Source: Micrococcaceae bacterium Sec5.8
GTDB taxonomy: Bacteria > Actinomycetota > Actinomycetes > Actinomycetales > Micrococcaceae
Reading direction: 5' to 3'
Assembly: GCA_039636775.1 (NCBI GenBank)
Contig: CP143429.1
Coordinates: 2,790,001 to 2,854,000, forward strand
DNA length: 64,000 nucleotides
The notes below the pieces were generated by a model. The model had not been told where the DNA came from. It made no database searches and worked only from the letters and a program-made list of their open reading frames with translations. Below, one piece after another: positions 52,515 through 61,224 of this stretch; positions within the stretch are counted from its first letter, which is position 1; every line of letters starts with the position of its first letter. Position numbers and translations under genes: made by a program.

Positions 52515-53147
52515 ATGAGCGCCGATAAGTCCACGAGCTGGTCCTACGCAGAAGATCTGCCTGCCGAGGATGAGGTCATGCTGCACGCGCGCGAACGGTC
52601 CTTCGAGCTCGGCGTCAACCCGGTCGGCCCGGGCGTCGGTGCCGTCCTGACCGTCCTGGCTGCCGCGTCCAAAGCACAGACGGCAGTCGAAATCGGCACG
52701 GGCGCGGGCGTGTCGGGTGTCTGCATCCTGCGCGGCCTGGGCCCGCAGGCCGTGCTGACCACCATCGACGTCGACGTCGAGCACCTCAGGGCCGCCCGCG
52801 AGGCGTTCCAGGAGGCCGGCAGCCCGGCCAACCGGACCCGGACGATCTCCGGGCGCGCACGCGACGTCCTGCCCCGGCTGACGGACGGCGCCTACGACCT
52901 TGTCTTCATCGACGCCGACAAGCCGAACTACCCCGGCTATGTGGAGCAGGCCATCCGGTTGCTCAAGTCCGGCGGCCTGCTCATCGTCAACGACGCGCTG
53001 GACAAGGACCGCGTTGCCAATCCTGCCGCGCGGGAGGCGACCACTGTGATCCTCCGCCAGGTGGGCAGGTCCATCCGTGATGACGACCGGCTCTCGTCGG
53101 CCATGCTGCCGACCGGCGACGGGCTGCTGGTCGCCGTCAAGAAGTAG
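52515..53147 (+). CDS. O-methyltransferase (SAM-dependent, CaOMT-like)
   Basis: This 210-residue class I methyltransferase has the SAM motif VEIGTGAGVSGVCI, acidic IDVDVEHL, and the metal/catalytic segment YDLVFIDADKPNYPGY. This is the pattern of small cation-dependent O-methyltransferases. The start is ATG 52515. A frame extension to GTG 52419 exists with a GGGAGGGG before it, but a likely -10 (TACGCT at 52468) lies inside that extension. The orthologous gene is divergent from sigE in mycobacteria. The substrate is unknown. Confidence 0.92.
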   Translation: MSADKSTSWSYAEDLPAEDEVMLHARERSFELGVNPVGPGVGAVLTVLAAASKAQTAVEIGTGAGVSGVCILRGLGPQAVLTTIDVDVEHLRAAREAFQEAGSPANRTRTISGRARDVLPRLTDGAYDLVFIDADKPNYPGYVEQAIRLLKSGGLLIVNDALDKDRVANPAAREATTVILRQVGRSIRDDDRLSSAMLPTGDGLLVAVKK

Positions 53148-53210
53148 CGGAGCGGGAAGCCGGCGTCCGGCAGCTCCCCAGCAAGGGTTCCGGCCCACCC
53201 CGGAACGACG

Positions 53211-53258
53211 ACAGCGGGCGGGGCCCGCAGCCATTCGGCCACGGACCCCGCCCGCTGT
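53211..53258. terminator. Bidirectional hairpin terminator
   Basis: ACAGCGGGCGGGG and CCCCGCCCGCTGT form a 13-bp perfect stem between the convergent methyltransferase and DUF3117 genes. GAAAA follows. Confidence 0.8.
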
Positions 53259-53275
53259 GAAAACGTTCGGTGAAG

Positions 53276-53443
53276 CTACTCGGTAACGCCGACGAGGCAT
53301 TCCTTCAAGTTGGTCGCTTCAGCGGAGTTAAGTTCGACCACGAGCCGGCCGCCGCCTTCGAGCGGCACTCGCATGATCAAACTTCGTCCTTCTTTGGTAA
53401 CTTCCATCGGGCCGTCGCCGGTGCGTGGTTTCATAGCCGCCAT
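53276..53443 (-). CDS. DUF3117 family small protein
   Basis: This 55-residue protein starts MAAMKPRTGDGPMEVTKEGR and ends LKECLVGVTE. It is almost invariant in actinobacteria and of unknown function. I start at ATG 53443, nine bases after GGAGGGG. The frame's upstream ATG 53461 overlaps that ribosome site and is not used. A likely -10 (GATAAT at about 53591-53586) would give a 135-base leader containing an 18-bp palindrome. Confidence 0.93.
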   Translation of the reverse strand: MAAMKPRTGDGPMEVTKEGRSLIMRVPLEGGGRLVVELNSAEATNLKECLVGVTE

Positions 53444-53476
53444 AAGGAATATCCCCTCCATTAGTCCAGTGACTTA

Positions 53477-53494
53477 GCAGCCCGGCCGGGCTGC
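53477..53494. repeat. 18-bp perfect palindrome in the DUF3117 leader
   Basis: GCAGCCCGGCCGGGCTGC is self-complementary, about 34 bases before the DUF3117 start codon. Confidence 0.7.
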
Positions 53495-53676
53495 GTCCGC
53501 TTAGTCAATCAAGCTGCCCGGCGGCCGTGATGGAGTGCCATCAGGGCCATGTACTCAGTTTGCTTCTTGTCCTTGCTTGCCACCTATTATCGCGTAACAA
53601 CGCGGCTGTAGCTAATCGTTGGACTTTCCGACGCGCCGCGCCGCGCTGGGGCGGCAGGCACTAAAGGTGTCGCGCG

Positions 53677-54948
53677 TCACGGCGGATAGTCGCCTCCGCC
53701 GGGCAGCGGGGCCCATGCCCACAGCCACACGATCCAGACAATCTGCAGCAGCAGGAACATAATGACCACGGTGCCGCGGTACGCCCGGGACCGCGAAACG
53801 AGGGCAGCGCTGAGGGCCAGCGGAAACAGCGGGAGCAGCATCCGGAACGTGCTGGTCTGAGGGTGCAGGAAAACCAGCAGATAGCCCAGATAACAAACAC
53901 ACCAGAGCCGGAGTTCCGTTCCCAGCCCCCGCACCGGCCGGCTCAGCATGGTTGCCGCGAAGAGCGCCACAAAAACGAAGGGTGCCAGCACTCCCAGGAC
54001 CGGTCCGAAGAGCTGGATGCCGGCGTCGAACCAGGGTTTGAACGGCACCAGGTCCTCGCCCCGCCAGACGGTTTCCGTCTTGGTGTACGCGCGGATGTCT
54101 CCAGTCACGGCCCAGGCGATCGCAGGCCAGAGCAAGGCACTGGTTCCGCTCACTGCAGTGAGCCCGCCGAGCCACCAAAGCTGGGTCCTGCTGTGCGGCA
54201 CATCCCCTGTCTGCCCCGCCGCTTCGGCGCTGGCGGGTCCCAGCCGGGCGGCGTCCGCCCGCGCCGCGGCATGGTGCTTCCGCAGCCGGAAGAGAAAGAG
54301 CAGCCCGAGCATTGCCGCGAACGGCACGCCGGTAGGCCGGGACAGGCACATCAGCACAACCGCGGGCATGGCCCACAGATAGCGGCGCTGCATTACCAGC
54401 AGCAGGGCAGCGGCGAGCAGCAGCAGGTTCAGCGACTCCGCGTAGGGCACCTGGAGTACCGGCGAGATGGGAAAAGTGGAAACAAACAGTGTTCCCCAAA
54501 GCGCGGTACGGTGTCCGGCTCTGAGGCGGAACAGCCGATAGATGACCAGTGCCGCCGCCAGGCCGCTCAGCATGGCAATGAGGGTCAGCGCGAACGCCGG
54601 GGGCACGCCGGTCAGAGCGGCCGCCGCCCGGCCCAGCAGAGGAAAGAGGGCGTAGAACGCCCAGGCATTCTCCTGGACATTTCCGGCACCGTCGGTGGGA
54701 AGAACGTCCGGGTAACCGTTCTGAAGGACCTCGCCGTACCAGCGGGCATCCCAGATATTGATGAAGGACCAGTAGTCCGGCCTGGCGGGAAACCAGGGGC
54801 TCAGGCCCTGGTGCAGGGCCGCGGCCATGAAGATGCAGGCACTGATGAAACGGGCGGCGGCATAGAGTCCCGCGACCTGCACCCACCAGGGCCAGCGCGT
54901 TACCCGGATACCCGCCGGTGCCGGGGCCCTGGCGGGTGCACTGCTCAC
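53677..54948 (-). CDS. Membrane glycosyltransferase, PIG-V/GT-C-like (putative mannosyltransferase)
   Basis: This 423-residue polytopic protein has about ten hydrophobic segments. The first loop has FINIWDARWYGEVLQNGYP, with the acidic WDARWY motif of PIG-V-type GT-C enzymes. VPYAESLNLLLLAAALLL and LSRPTGVPFAAML are further family-like segments. It probably uses a polyprenyl-phosphate mannose donor outside the membrane; the acceptor is unknown. GTG 54948 overlaps the DivIVA-domain gene stop by 4 bp, so they are coupled. Confidence 0.85.
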   Translation of the reverse strand: MSSAPARAPAPAGIRVTRWPWWVQVAGLYAAARFISACIFMAAALHQGLSPWFPARPDYWSFINIWDARWYGEVLQNGYPDVLPTDGAGNVQENAWAFYALFPLLGRAAAALTGVPPAFALTLIAMLSGLAAALVIYRLFRLRAGHRTALWGTLFVSTFPISPVLQVPYAESLNLLLLAAALLLVMQRRYLWAMPAVVLMCLSRPTGVPFAAMLGLLFLFRLRKHHAAARADAARLGPASAEAAGQTGDVPHSRTQLWWLGGLTAVSGTSALLWPAIAWAVTGDIRAYTKTETVWRGEDLVPFKPWFDAGIQLFGPVLGVLAPFVFVALFAATMLSRPVRGLGTELRLWCVCYLGYLLVFLHPQTSTFRMLLPLFPLALSAALVSRSRAYRGTVVIMFLLLQIVWIVWLWAWAPLPGGGDYPP

Positions 54949-55307
54949 GGAGCCTGCTCCGGTTTTCGCTCACGGCGGTCCAGTTCGGCTGCAAGGTCCG
55001 CGATCTTCCTGTCTTTGACAGTGATCTGTTCCCTCAACTCGTCCAGCACCTGGTCCACCTGGTCCATCCGGTAGCCGCGCAAGCCCACAGCAAAGCGCAG
55101 CCGGTCGACGTCGGAAGCTACCGCCTCTGCGGGCAGCAGCACCGGCGGAAGGTTGGCAACCGGCTGGTCGAACCCGTCATTGAGGGTCTCGAGTGCTTCG
55201 TCGTCCCTTCCGCGGCGTCCGCGGAAGATTCTTGACGCCCTGCCGGTGCCGAGAAGGAAAGCGGCGCCAGCCAGCGCGATCGCGAGGAAAACCAGGAAGA
55301 AACTCAC
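54945..55307 (-). CDS. DivIVA-domain small membrane protein
   Basis: The 120-residue protein has an N-terminal membrane helix (FLVFLAIALAGAAFLLG). A DivIVA-like motif (LRFAVGLRGYRMDQVDQVLDELREQI) and a short coiled coil follow. DivIVA domains mark poles and septa, so it may localise its coupled glycosyltransferase. GTG 55307 is preceded by CACGAT and six bases, a weaker version of the leaderless pattern. Confidence 0.9.
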   Translation of the reverse strand: MSFFLVFLAIALAGAAFLLGTGRASRIFRGRRGRDDEALETLNDGFDQPVANLPPVLLPAEAVASDVDRLRFAVGLRGYRMDQVDQVLDELREQITVKDRKIADLAAELDRRERKPEQAP

Positions 55308-55349
55308 TCCCCCATCGTGCCAGACGACGGGGGGTCCTGAGCGTGGCGC

Positions 55350-56294
55350 TCAGGCGCGCTTTCCGCCCGCGTCCCCGGCGCCGTTCCCGTTGCCGTTGCC
55401 GTTGCCGTTTCCGGTCCCGTTGGGGTTCCTGTGCCGGGCGGCACCTTCAACCACCAGCTCGACGGCGAGCGCCGGGTCGTCCACCACCTGCAGCAGGTCC
55501 AGGTCCTCCTCGGACATCATTCCCTCCGACACCAGCGTCCCTTGGATCCACTCCAGCATCGGGCTCCAGAACGCCGTGCCAATCAGGACAATGGGGAAGG
55601 AAGTCACCTTCCGGGTCTGGACGAGGACCATCGCTTCAAAGAGTTCGTCGAGAGTCCCGAGTCCGCCCGGCAGCACAATGAAACCCTGGGCGTACTTCAC
55701 GAACATGGTCTTGCGGGCGAAAAAGTAGCGGAAATTGATGCCCAGATCCACCCATTGGTTCATCCCCTGCTCGAAGGGCAGCTCGATGCCGAGGCCCACG
55801 GACACGCCGTTGCCCTGCACGGCCCCCTTGTTGGCCGCTTCCATCGAACCGGGCCCTCCGCCGGTGATCACCGCCAGACCGGCTTCGGCCAGTTTGCGCC
55901 CCACCTCAACAGCGAGTTCATAGTTCTGGCTGCCCGGCCGGGTCCGGGCGGAGCCGAATACGCTGACCGCCGGGCCCAGGTCGGCGAGGGCGCCGAAGCC
56001 TTCCACGAATTCGCTCTGAATCCTGAGGACCCGCCACGGGTCGGTGTGGACGAACTGGCCGGGTCCTTTGGTGTCCAGCAGGGTCCGGTCGGACATTGTG
56101 ACTTTGGCGGCCTTGCGCCGCAGCTCCAACGGACCCTTGTGCCGGATCGCCGGGGCTGGCGGCGTCTCGCGGGACTCGACGGCCGCGCGCCCGGCAGCCT
56201 TGCCGCCCGCCGGTCCGGTTGCCTGCCCGGCTGGTGTTCCGGCTGAATTTCCGGCGGCGGCCGGATCGCTGTTGTGCTGCGGTTCGGTACTCAT
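55350..56294 (-). CDS. LOG/TIGR00730 family Rossmann-fold protein
   Basis: This 314-residue protein has GGGPGSMEAANKGA and PGGLGTLDELFEAM, the two signatures of lysine decarboxylase-like LOG proteins. Those are in fact phosphoribohydrolases releasing bases from nucleoside monophosphates (cytokinin-type in characterised cases). The first 60 residues are disordered. The C-terminus is a G-N repeat encoded by a 6-bp microsatellite. TACCCT ends exactly six bases before ATG 56294, which fixes the start. Confidence 0.93.
   Translation of the reverse strand: MSTEPQHNSDPAAAGNSAGTPAGQATGPAGGKAAGRAAVESRETPPAPAIRHKGPLELRRKAAKVTMSDRTLLDTKGPGQFVHTDPWRVLRIQSEFVEGFGALADLGPAVSVFGSARTRPGSQNYELAVEVGRKLAEAGLAVITGGGPGSMEAANKGAVQGNGVSVGLGIELPFEQGMNQWVDLGINFRYFFARKTMFVKYAQGFIVLPGGLGTLDELFEAMVLVQTRKVTSFPIVLIGTAFWSPMLEWIQGTLVSEGMMSEEDLDLLQVVDDPALAVELVVEGAARHRNPNGTGNGNGNGNGNGAGDAGGKRA
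55380..55425 (-). repeat. 6-bp microsatellite in the LOG gene 3' end
   Basis: About six copies of gttgcc-type units encode G-N repeats. Edges are approximate. Confidence 0.8.
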
Positions 56295-56300
56295 GCCCAC

Positions 56301-56306
56301 AGGGTA
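56301..56306 (-). promoter_or_regulatory. -10 element of the LOG gene
   Basis: TACCCT, six bases (GTGGGC), then ATG at 56294. Confidence 0.6.
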
Positions 56307-56485
56307 GCGCGGATGCCTGCCCGCACCGCTCCGGGCGCGGCACCGGCGCGGTGACACGCAGCAAATGCCCGCGCAGCGCCAAAGAGTACCCGAGTCTGCC
56401 TCCAGGACCCTGACCGGCAGGTATCTCTTGAATCACGATCTCCAGGAACTCAGAGTGATTGCCGTCATAAGACGCCGATGTTCGC

Positions 56486-56491
56486 TAGATT
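56486..56491 (+). promoter_or_regulatory. -10 element of gluABCD
   Basis: TAGATT, six bases (cttctt), then ATG at 56498, with no ribosome site. Confidence 0.65.
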
Positions 56492-56497
56492 CTTCTT

Positions 56498-57253
56498 ATG
56501 ACTACTCAAGTGCCCGGCGATGCCCTCGTCTCCCTGGATGCCGTGAACAAGCATTACGGCCAGTTGCACGTCCTCAAGGACATCAACCTGCATGTTCGCA
56601 AGGGTGAGGTCGTTGTCGTCATCGGACCTTCGGGTTCCGGCAAGTCGACGCTGTGCCGCGCCATCAACCGTCTTGAGACCATCGACGACGGCGTCATCAA
56701 GATTGACGGAAAAGAACTGCCCGAAGAGGGCAAGGAACTCGCCAAGTTGCGGGCTGACGTCGGCATGGTGTTTCAGTCGTTCAACCTTTTTGCCCACAAG
56801 ACGATTCTTGAAAACGTCACCTTGGGGCCCATCAAGGTCAAAGGCATGTCCAAAGCCGAAGCGGACAAGGACGCCATGGCTCTCCTGGAGCGCGTCGGCG
56901 TCGGGCACCAGGCACCGAAACTGCCTGCCCAGCTCTCCGGCGGCCAGCAGCAGCGCGTCGCGATCGCCCGTGCTCTGGCCATGAAGCCGAAGGTGATGCT
57001 CTTCGATGAGCCCACCTCCGCCCTGGACCCGGAGATGATCAACGAAGTCCTCGACGTCATGATCCAGTTGGCCAAGGAAGGCATGACCATGATCGTGGTC
57101 ACCCACGAAATGGGCTTCGCCCGGAAGGCTGCGGACCGCGTGGTCTTCATGGCCGACGGCCAGATCGTCGAGGACGCCACCCCTGAAGAGTTCTTCACCA
57201 ACCCTAAGAGCAGCCGGGCAAAGGACTTCCTTTCCAAGCTGCTGACCCACTGA
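56498..57253 (+). CDS. gluA: Glutamate ABC transporter ATP-binding protein
   Basis: This 251-residue ATPase has Walker A GPSGSGKS near residue 44, Q-loop FQSFNLF, signature LSGGQQQR, Walker [13 protein letters not shown] and H-loop VVTHEMGF. The order ATPase-binding protein-permease-permease is that of gluABCD in Corynebacterium glutamicum, a glutamate uptake system. It is first in the operon, with a leaderless-type promoter. Confidence 0.95.
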   Translation: MTTQVPGDALVSLDAVNKHYGQLHVLKDINLHVRKGEVVVVIGPSGSGKSTLCRAINRLETIDDGVIKIDGKELPEEGKELAKLRADVGMVFQSFNLFAHKTILENVTLGPIKVKGMSKAEADKDAMALLERVGVGHQAPKLPAQLSGGQQQRVAIARALAMKPKVMLFDEPTSALDPEMINEVLDVMIQLAKEGMTMIVVTHEMGFARKAADRVVFMADGQIVEDATPEEFFTNPKSSRAKDFLSKLLTH

Positions 57254-57314
57254 TCCCTGACGAGATCGCATCCTGGCCGCCGCACGGCGGCCGACCAATG
57301 AAAGGAATGTCCTC

Positions 57315-58193
57315 ATGACATTTTTGACCCGACGGAAGTCCCTTCTGGTGGCCGCGTCCGCAGCCCTGGCTCTCAGCCTCAGCGCCTGCGGCGGCAGCTC
57401 CTCCACCACCAGCCCGCCCGTGGCCGAGAAGCCCAGCTTCGCTGCCGACACCACCATGGCCAAGCTTTCCTCAGCCGGCAAGATCGTCATCGGCACCAAG
57501 TTTGACCAGCCGCTCTTCGGCCAGAAAGGCCTCGACGGCAAGCCGGTCGGCTTCGACGTCGAAATGGGCAAGTTGATCGCCGGCAAGCTTGGCATCCCCG
57601 CGGACAAGATCGAATGGAAAGAAACGGTTTCCGCAAACCGCGAGCAGTTCCTGAAGAACGGCGACGTCGACATCATCGTGGCGACGTACACGATCAATGA
57701 CAAGCGCAAAACCGAAGTCGACTTCGCTGGCCCGTATTACGAGGCCGGTCAGGCGCTCATGGTGAACAAGGACAACACCTCCATCACCAAGCCGGAGGAC
57801 GTCAAGGGTAAGAACGTCTGCTCCGTCACCGGGTCCACCCCGGCCGGGACGATCGTGGAGAAGTACGGAGCAGTCCTGGTTCCGGCCGCGACCTACTCCG
57901 CCTGCCTCGAGCCGCTGCGCAACAAGCAGGTTGAAGCGATCACCACCGACAACGTCATCCTCGCCGGCTTCGTGAACAAGGAACCGGACGCCTTCAAGCT
58001 GGCCTCGGACCAGACGTTCACCAAGGAGCCTTACGGCATCGGTCTGAAGAAGGACGACACCGTCTTCCGCAACTGGATCAATGACCAGCTGGAAGCCTTC
58101 GCCAAGGACGGGTCTTATAAGAAGGCCTGGGAAGCCACCGCCGGCGCCGTCATCAAGACCGCGCCCGAACTTCCCGCGATCAACCGCTACTAG
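57315..58193 (+). CDS. gluB: Glutamate ABC transporter substrate-binding lipoprotein
   Basis: A signal peptide with lipobox SLSACG (Cys near residue 25) anchors this 292-residue family 3 binding protein. IVIGTKFDQPLFGQKG, GFDVEMGKLIAGKLG and FVNKEPDAF are close in kind to GluB of corynebacteria. TINDKRKTEVDFAGPYY is the usual ligand loop. AAAGGAATG lies upstream of ATG 57315. A G/C homopolymer hairpin follows immediately after the stop, which could raise gluB over gluCD expression. Confidence 0.95.
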   Translation: MTFLTRRKSLLVAASAALALSLSACGGSSSTTSPPVAEKPSFAADTTMAKLSSAGKIVIGTKFDQPLFGQKGLDGKPVGFDVEMGKLIAGKLGIPADKIEWKETVSANREQFLKNGDVDIIVATYTINDKRKTEVDFAGPYYEAGQALMVNKDNTSITKPEDVKGKNVCSVTGSTPAGTIVEKYGAVLVPAATYSACLEPLRNKQVEAITTDNVILAGFVNKEPDAFKLASDQTFTKEPYGIGLKKDDTVFRNWINDQLEAFAKDGSYKKAWEATAGAVIKTAPELPAINRY

Positions 58194-58240
58194 CCCGGGG
58201 GGGGGGGTGGGGGGGGGCGCCCCCCCCCGGCCCCCCCCGG
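58194..58240. repeat. G11-T-G9-CG-C9-GG-C8 tract between gluB and gluC
   Basis: Runs of 11 G and 9 G separated by T are followed by CG, 9 C, GG and 8 C. The runs can form an extreme hairpin or, on the G-strand, a quadruplex. Such a tract is also hard to sequence, so its exact length is uncertain. Confidence 0.85.
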
Positions 58241-58294
58241 CAACCGCCACTCCTGTCTCCCGCTCCACTTCCCTCAAGGCAGCCTAAGGAACCT

Positions 58295-58945
58295 ATGGAC
58301 GTCATCATTGAAAACCTCCCAGCATATTGGGACGGTTTTCTCAGAACCCTCTTCCTGTCCGTGGTCTCGGGGATCATCGCACTGATTTTCGGCACCCTGC
58401 TCGCGGCAGCCCGCGTCTCGCCCATCGCGGCCCTGCGCGGCTTCAGCATGACGTACGTGGAAATTGTCCGGAACACCCCGTTGACCATCGCGTTCTTCTT
58501 CGCCGCAGTGGTCCTGCCGCGGCTGGGAGTGACGTTCCAGCAGTTCGAAATCGCCGCCATCATCGCCTTGAGCGCCTACACCTCGGCGTTCATCGCCGAG
58601 GCGGTCCGCTCCGGTGTGAACAGCGTGCCGGTGGGGCAGGCAGAGGCTGCCCGCAGCATCGGCATGAAGTTCAGCCAGGTACTGTCCCTGATCATCCTGC
58701 CGCAGGCCCTGCGGACCGTCATCCCGCCGATGATCAACATCCTGATCGCCCTGGTCAAGAACTCCTCGGTGGCTGGCGCCTTCTACGTCCTGGAACTCTT
58801 CGGCACCGGCCGCCAGCTTGCCAACGCCAACGGCGACGCTGTCCTGTGGGTCCTGGTCGGCGTCGCGATCTTCTACCTGCTGATAACCGTCCCGCTTGGC
58901 TACGTGGCCAACCTGGTTGAACGAAAGGTGGCGATCTCCCGATGA
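58295..58945 (+). CDS. gluC: Glutamate ABC transporter permease
   Basis: The 216-residue permease of the HisM/GlnP family has the EAA loop RSGVNSVPVGQAEAARSIG and about five membrane helices. Start ATG 58295. Its stop overlaps gluD by 4 bp (ATGA), so the two permeases are coupled and presumably form a heterodimer. Confidence 0.95.
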   Translation: MDVIIENLPAYWDGFLRTLFLSVVSGIIALIFGTLLAAARVSPIAALRGFSMTYVEIVRNTPLTIAFFFAAVVLPRLGVTFQQFEIAAIIALSAYTSAFIAEAVRSGVNSVPVGQAEAARSIGMKFSQVLSLIILPQALRTVIPPMINILIALVKNSSVAGAFYVLELFGTGRQLANANGDAVLWVLVGVAIFYLLITVPLGYVANLVERKVAISR

Positions 58946-59775
58946 GCTCAGTCTTATACGACGTCCCCGGCCCCAAGGCCCGCCGTGTCTCCCTGATCGG
59001 CTCCATTGTCGGCGCCGTAGCGATCGCCGGCCTGGTGTGGTGGGCCATCACCGTCCTGGCCCAGCAGGGCATCTTCGAGGCGGAACGCTGGGCCGTGTTC
59101 CAGATTCCCGATGTCTGGGCGCTGATCGGGAACGGTATCCTCGCCACCCTCTCCGCGGCGGCCGTTGCCGCCGTGATCGCTTTCCCGCTGGGCCTGGCGC
59201 TCTGCCTGATGCGGATTTCCGACGTCACCTGGATCCGCATCCCCACCCGCATCGTGCTGGAATTCCTGCGCGGCATGCCCGTGGTCCTGATGATGTTCTT
59301 CGTCCTGCTGGTGTTTGCGACGGGCTCGTTCACCGCCGTCGTCGCCGGACTGGTGCTGTACAACTCGGCCATCTTCGCCGAAATCATCCGCGCCGGCATC
59401 CAGTCCCTGCCGAAGGGCCAGCGTGAGGCCGGCCTTGCCATCGGCCTCACCAGCTTCGCGTCCCGGCGCAGCATCGAACTGCCCCAAGCCATCCGGCGCA
59501 TGCTGCCCTCGCTCGTGGCGCAGCTTGTGGTGCTGCTGAAGGACACCTCGCTGGGCTACATCGTCTCCTACGAGGAACTGCTGCGTAAAGTGCAGATCAT
59601 GGCCGACTTCCTCGGCCCGGCCTACCTGTTTCCGGTGTTCTTTGTGGCGGCCGCAATCTACATTGCCATCAACTTCTCCGTGTCCCGCCTCGCTATCTGG
59701 ATCGAGAAGCGCGGCTCCAAGAAGGCGGCCGGCGGCGTGGTCCACGTGCCCGTCGCCGGGATCCCCGACAAGTAG
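58942..59775 (+). CDS. gluD: Glutamate ABC transporter permease
   Basis: This 277-residue permease is longer than GluC by an N-terminal extension with an extra hydrophobic segment. The EAA loop is RAGIQSLPKGQREAGLAIG. It closes the gluABCD operon, and a strong hairpin with a T-tract follows at 59859. Confidence 0.95.
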   Translation: MSSVLYDVPGPKARRVSLIGSIVGAVAIAGLVWWAITVLAQQGIFEAERWAVFQIPDVWALIGNGILATLSAAAVAAVIAFPLGLALCLMRISDVTWIRIPTRIVLEFLRGMPVVLMMFFVLLVFATGSFTAVVAGLVLYNSAIFAEIIRAGIQSLPKGQREAGLAIGLTSFASRRSIELPQAIRRMLPSLVAQLVVLLKDTSLGYIVSYEELLRKVQIMADFLGPAYLFPVFFVAAAIYIAINFSVSRLAIWIEKRGSKKAAGGVVHVPVAGIPDK

Positions 59776-59858
59776 CCCCGGCAAGGAGCCACTACGAGAT
59801 AGTCGGCGAGATAGCCGGCGCCGGGCCGGCGGCGCCGCACACCTTCGGCCGAAACACG

Positions 59859-59895
59859 AAAGGTCCGGAACCCTGCGTGGGGTTCCGGACCTTTT
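59859..59895. terminator. Rho-independent terminator
   Basis: AAAGGTCCGGAACC and GGTTCCGGACCTTT form a perfect 14-bp stem with an 8-base loop, then TTTT on the plus strand. It serves gluD and probably dapE. Confidence 0.92.
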
Positions 59896-59958
59896 GTGCT
59901 GTTCGGTGTATTGCCATCCCTGGTGCCGGGACGTGTCCTGCGGGTTGCGGCCCGCACC

Positions 59959-61083
59959 CTATGGCATGAGCCAGCACCGCAATGCCCGCAGGCATTCGCG
60001 GACCGCGTCGGCGTCCACGTGTTCGTTGTCCTTGTGCGCCAGCAGTGCATCGCCTGGGCCGAAGTTCACCGCCGGGATCCCCAGTTCGCTAAAGCGTGCG
60101 ACGTCGGTCCAGCCGTACTTGGGTTTCGGCACCCCGCCGACGGCGGCTACAAAGGACGCTGCGGCGGGGTGGTTGAGTCCGGGCCGAGCGCCGGCGGCGC
60201 TGTCCGTGCGGACGACGTCGAAACCCTCCAGCAACTCCCGGACGTGCTGCTCCGCCTCGTCCGGGGATTTGTCCGGGGCGAACCGGTAGTTGATTTCCAC
60301 GACGCAGCGGTCCGGAATGACGTTGCCGGCGGTCCCGCCGTGAATCTTCACGGCATTCAGGCTTTCCCGGTACTCCAGGCCGTCCACATTAACGGTCCGG
60401 GGTGCGTAGGCGGCCAGCCGGGCCAGGACCGGTGCGGCGGCGTGGATGGCGTTGTTGCCCATCCATGCCCGGGCGGAGTGTGCGGCCTCGCCCACGGTGG
60501 TTGCTTCGAACCGGATGGTGCCGTTGCATCCGCCCTCCACCGTGCCGTCCGTAGGCTCGAGGAGGATGGCGAAGTCCCCGCCCAGCAGATGTCCGTGGTT
60601 GCGCACCAGCCGGCCGAGGCCGCTTTTAACAGCCTCGACTTCCTCATGGTCGTAGAAGACGAAGGTGACGTCCTTATCCGGCTGCGCGCCGCCGTCGAAC
60701 AGTTCTGCGGCCAATGCCAGCTGAACGGCGACGCCGCCCTTCATGTCCGTGGCGCCCCGCCCGTACAGGATGCCCTCCCCCGGCGCACCCGAGGACCAGT
60801 AGGAGGGGACCGTCCCGAGGGAGCCGTCGGTGGTTGGCAGCGGGACAGTGTCCAGGTGCCCGGCGAGGATGACCCGCTCGGAGCGGCCGAGGTTGGTGCG
60901 GGCAATGATCGAGTCGCCGTCGCGGAGCAGCTCCAGCTGCGGGATGGAACGGAGGGCATGTTCCACGGCGTCGGCCAGCCGGTGTTCCTCCCCCGAGACG
61001 CTGAAGATATCGATGATGTCCGCGGTCAGCAGCGCCACGTCCTGGCGCAGGTTCAGGCGGGCGGGTGCAGTATTCTCAGTCAC
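59959..61083 (-). CDS. dapE: Succinyl-diaminopimelate desuccinylase
   Basis: DapE releases L,L-diaminopimelate from its N-succinyl form for lysine and cell wall. The M20 dizinc signatures are LAGHLDTVPLP, YGRGATDMKGGVA, and VFYDHEEVEA with the catalytic Glu. GWTDVARFSELGIPAVNFGPG is the distal element. 374 residues from GTG 61083, fixed by TACAGT exactly six bases upstream; the open frame continues to 61167 without likeness. It diverges from dapD. Confidence 0.95.
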   Translation of the reverse strand: MTENTAPARLNLRQDVALLTADIIDIFSVSGEEHRLADAVEHALRSIPQLELLRDGDSIIARTNLGRSERVILAGHLDTVPLPTTDGSLGTVPSYWSSGAPGEGILYGRGATDMKGGVAVQLALAAELFDGGAQPDKDVTFVFYDHEEVEAVKSGLGRLVRNHGHLLGGDFAILLEPTDGTVEGGCNGTIRFEATTVGEAAHSARAWMGNNAIHAAAPVLARLAAYAPRTVNVDGLEYRESLNAVKIHGGTAGNVIPDRCVVEINYRFAPDKSPDEAEQHVRELLEGFDVVRTDSAAGARPGLNHPAAASFVAAVGGVPKPKYGWTDVARFSELGIPAVNFGPGDALLAHKDNEHVDADAVRECLRALRCWLMP

Positions 61084-61089
61084 CGTTCC

Positions 61090-61095
61090 ACTGTA
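61090..61095 (-). promoter_or_regulatory. -10 element of dapE
   Basis: TACAGT, six bases (GGAACG), then GTG at 61083. Confidence 0.6.
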
Positions 61096-61212
61096 TATGC
61101 CCGCCGTGTCCTCCCCGCCGGCGCCCGGTTGAGGCCGGTGCGCGCCGTCGAGTCCGCCCCACTGCACGCTACTTGGGCTGCCACGGGTTTCGGCCGCCGA
61201 GCCCGCCGTCTA

Positions 61213-61218
61213 TAGACT
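61213..61218 (+). promoter_or_regulatory. -10 element of dapD
   Basis: TAGACT, six bases, then ATG at 61225. Paired with dapE, this gives two divergent leaderless dap promoters. Confidence 0.65.
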
Positions 61219-61224
61219 TGGGGC

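Noticed and set aside
53612..54994. 460-codon open frame overlapping the PIG-V-like gene on the same strand
   Set aside because: Arg/Gly/Pro/Ala-rich with no membrane pattern. The overlapping frame has proper helices, the WDARWY motif and a 4-bp coupled start.
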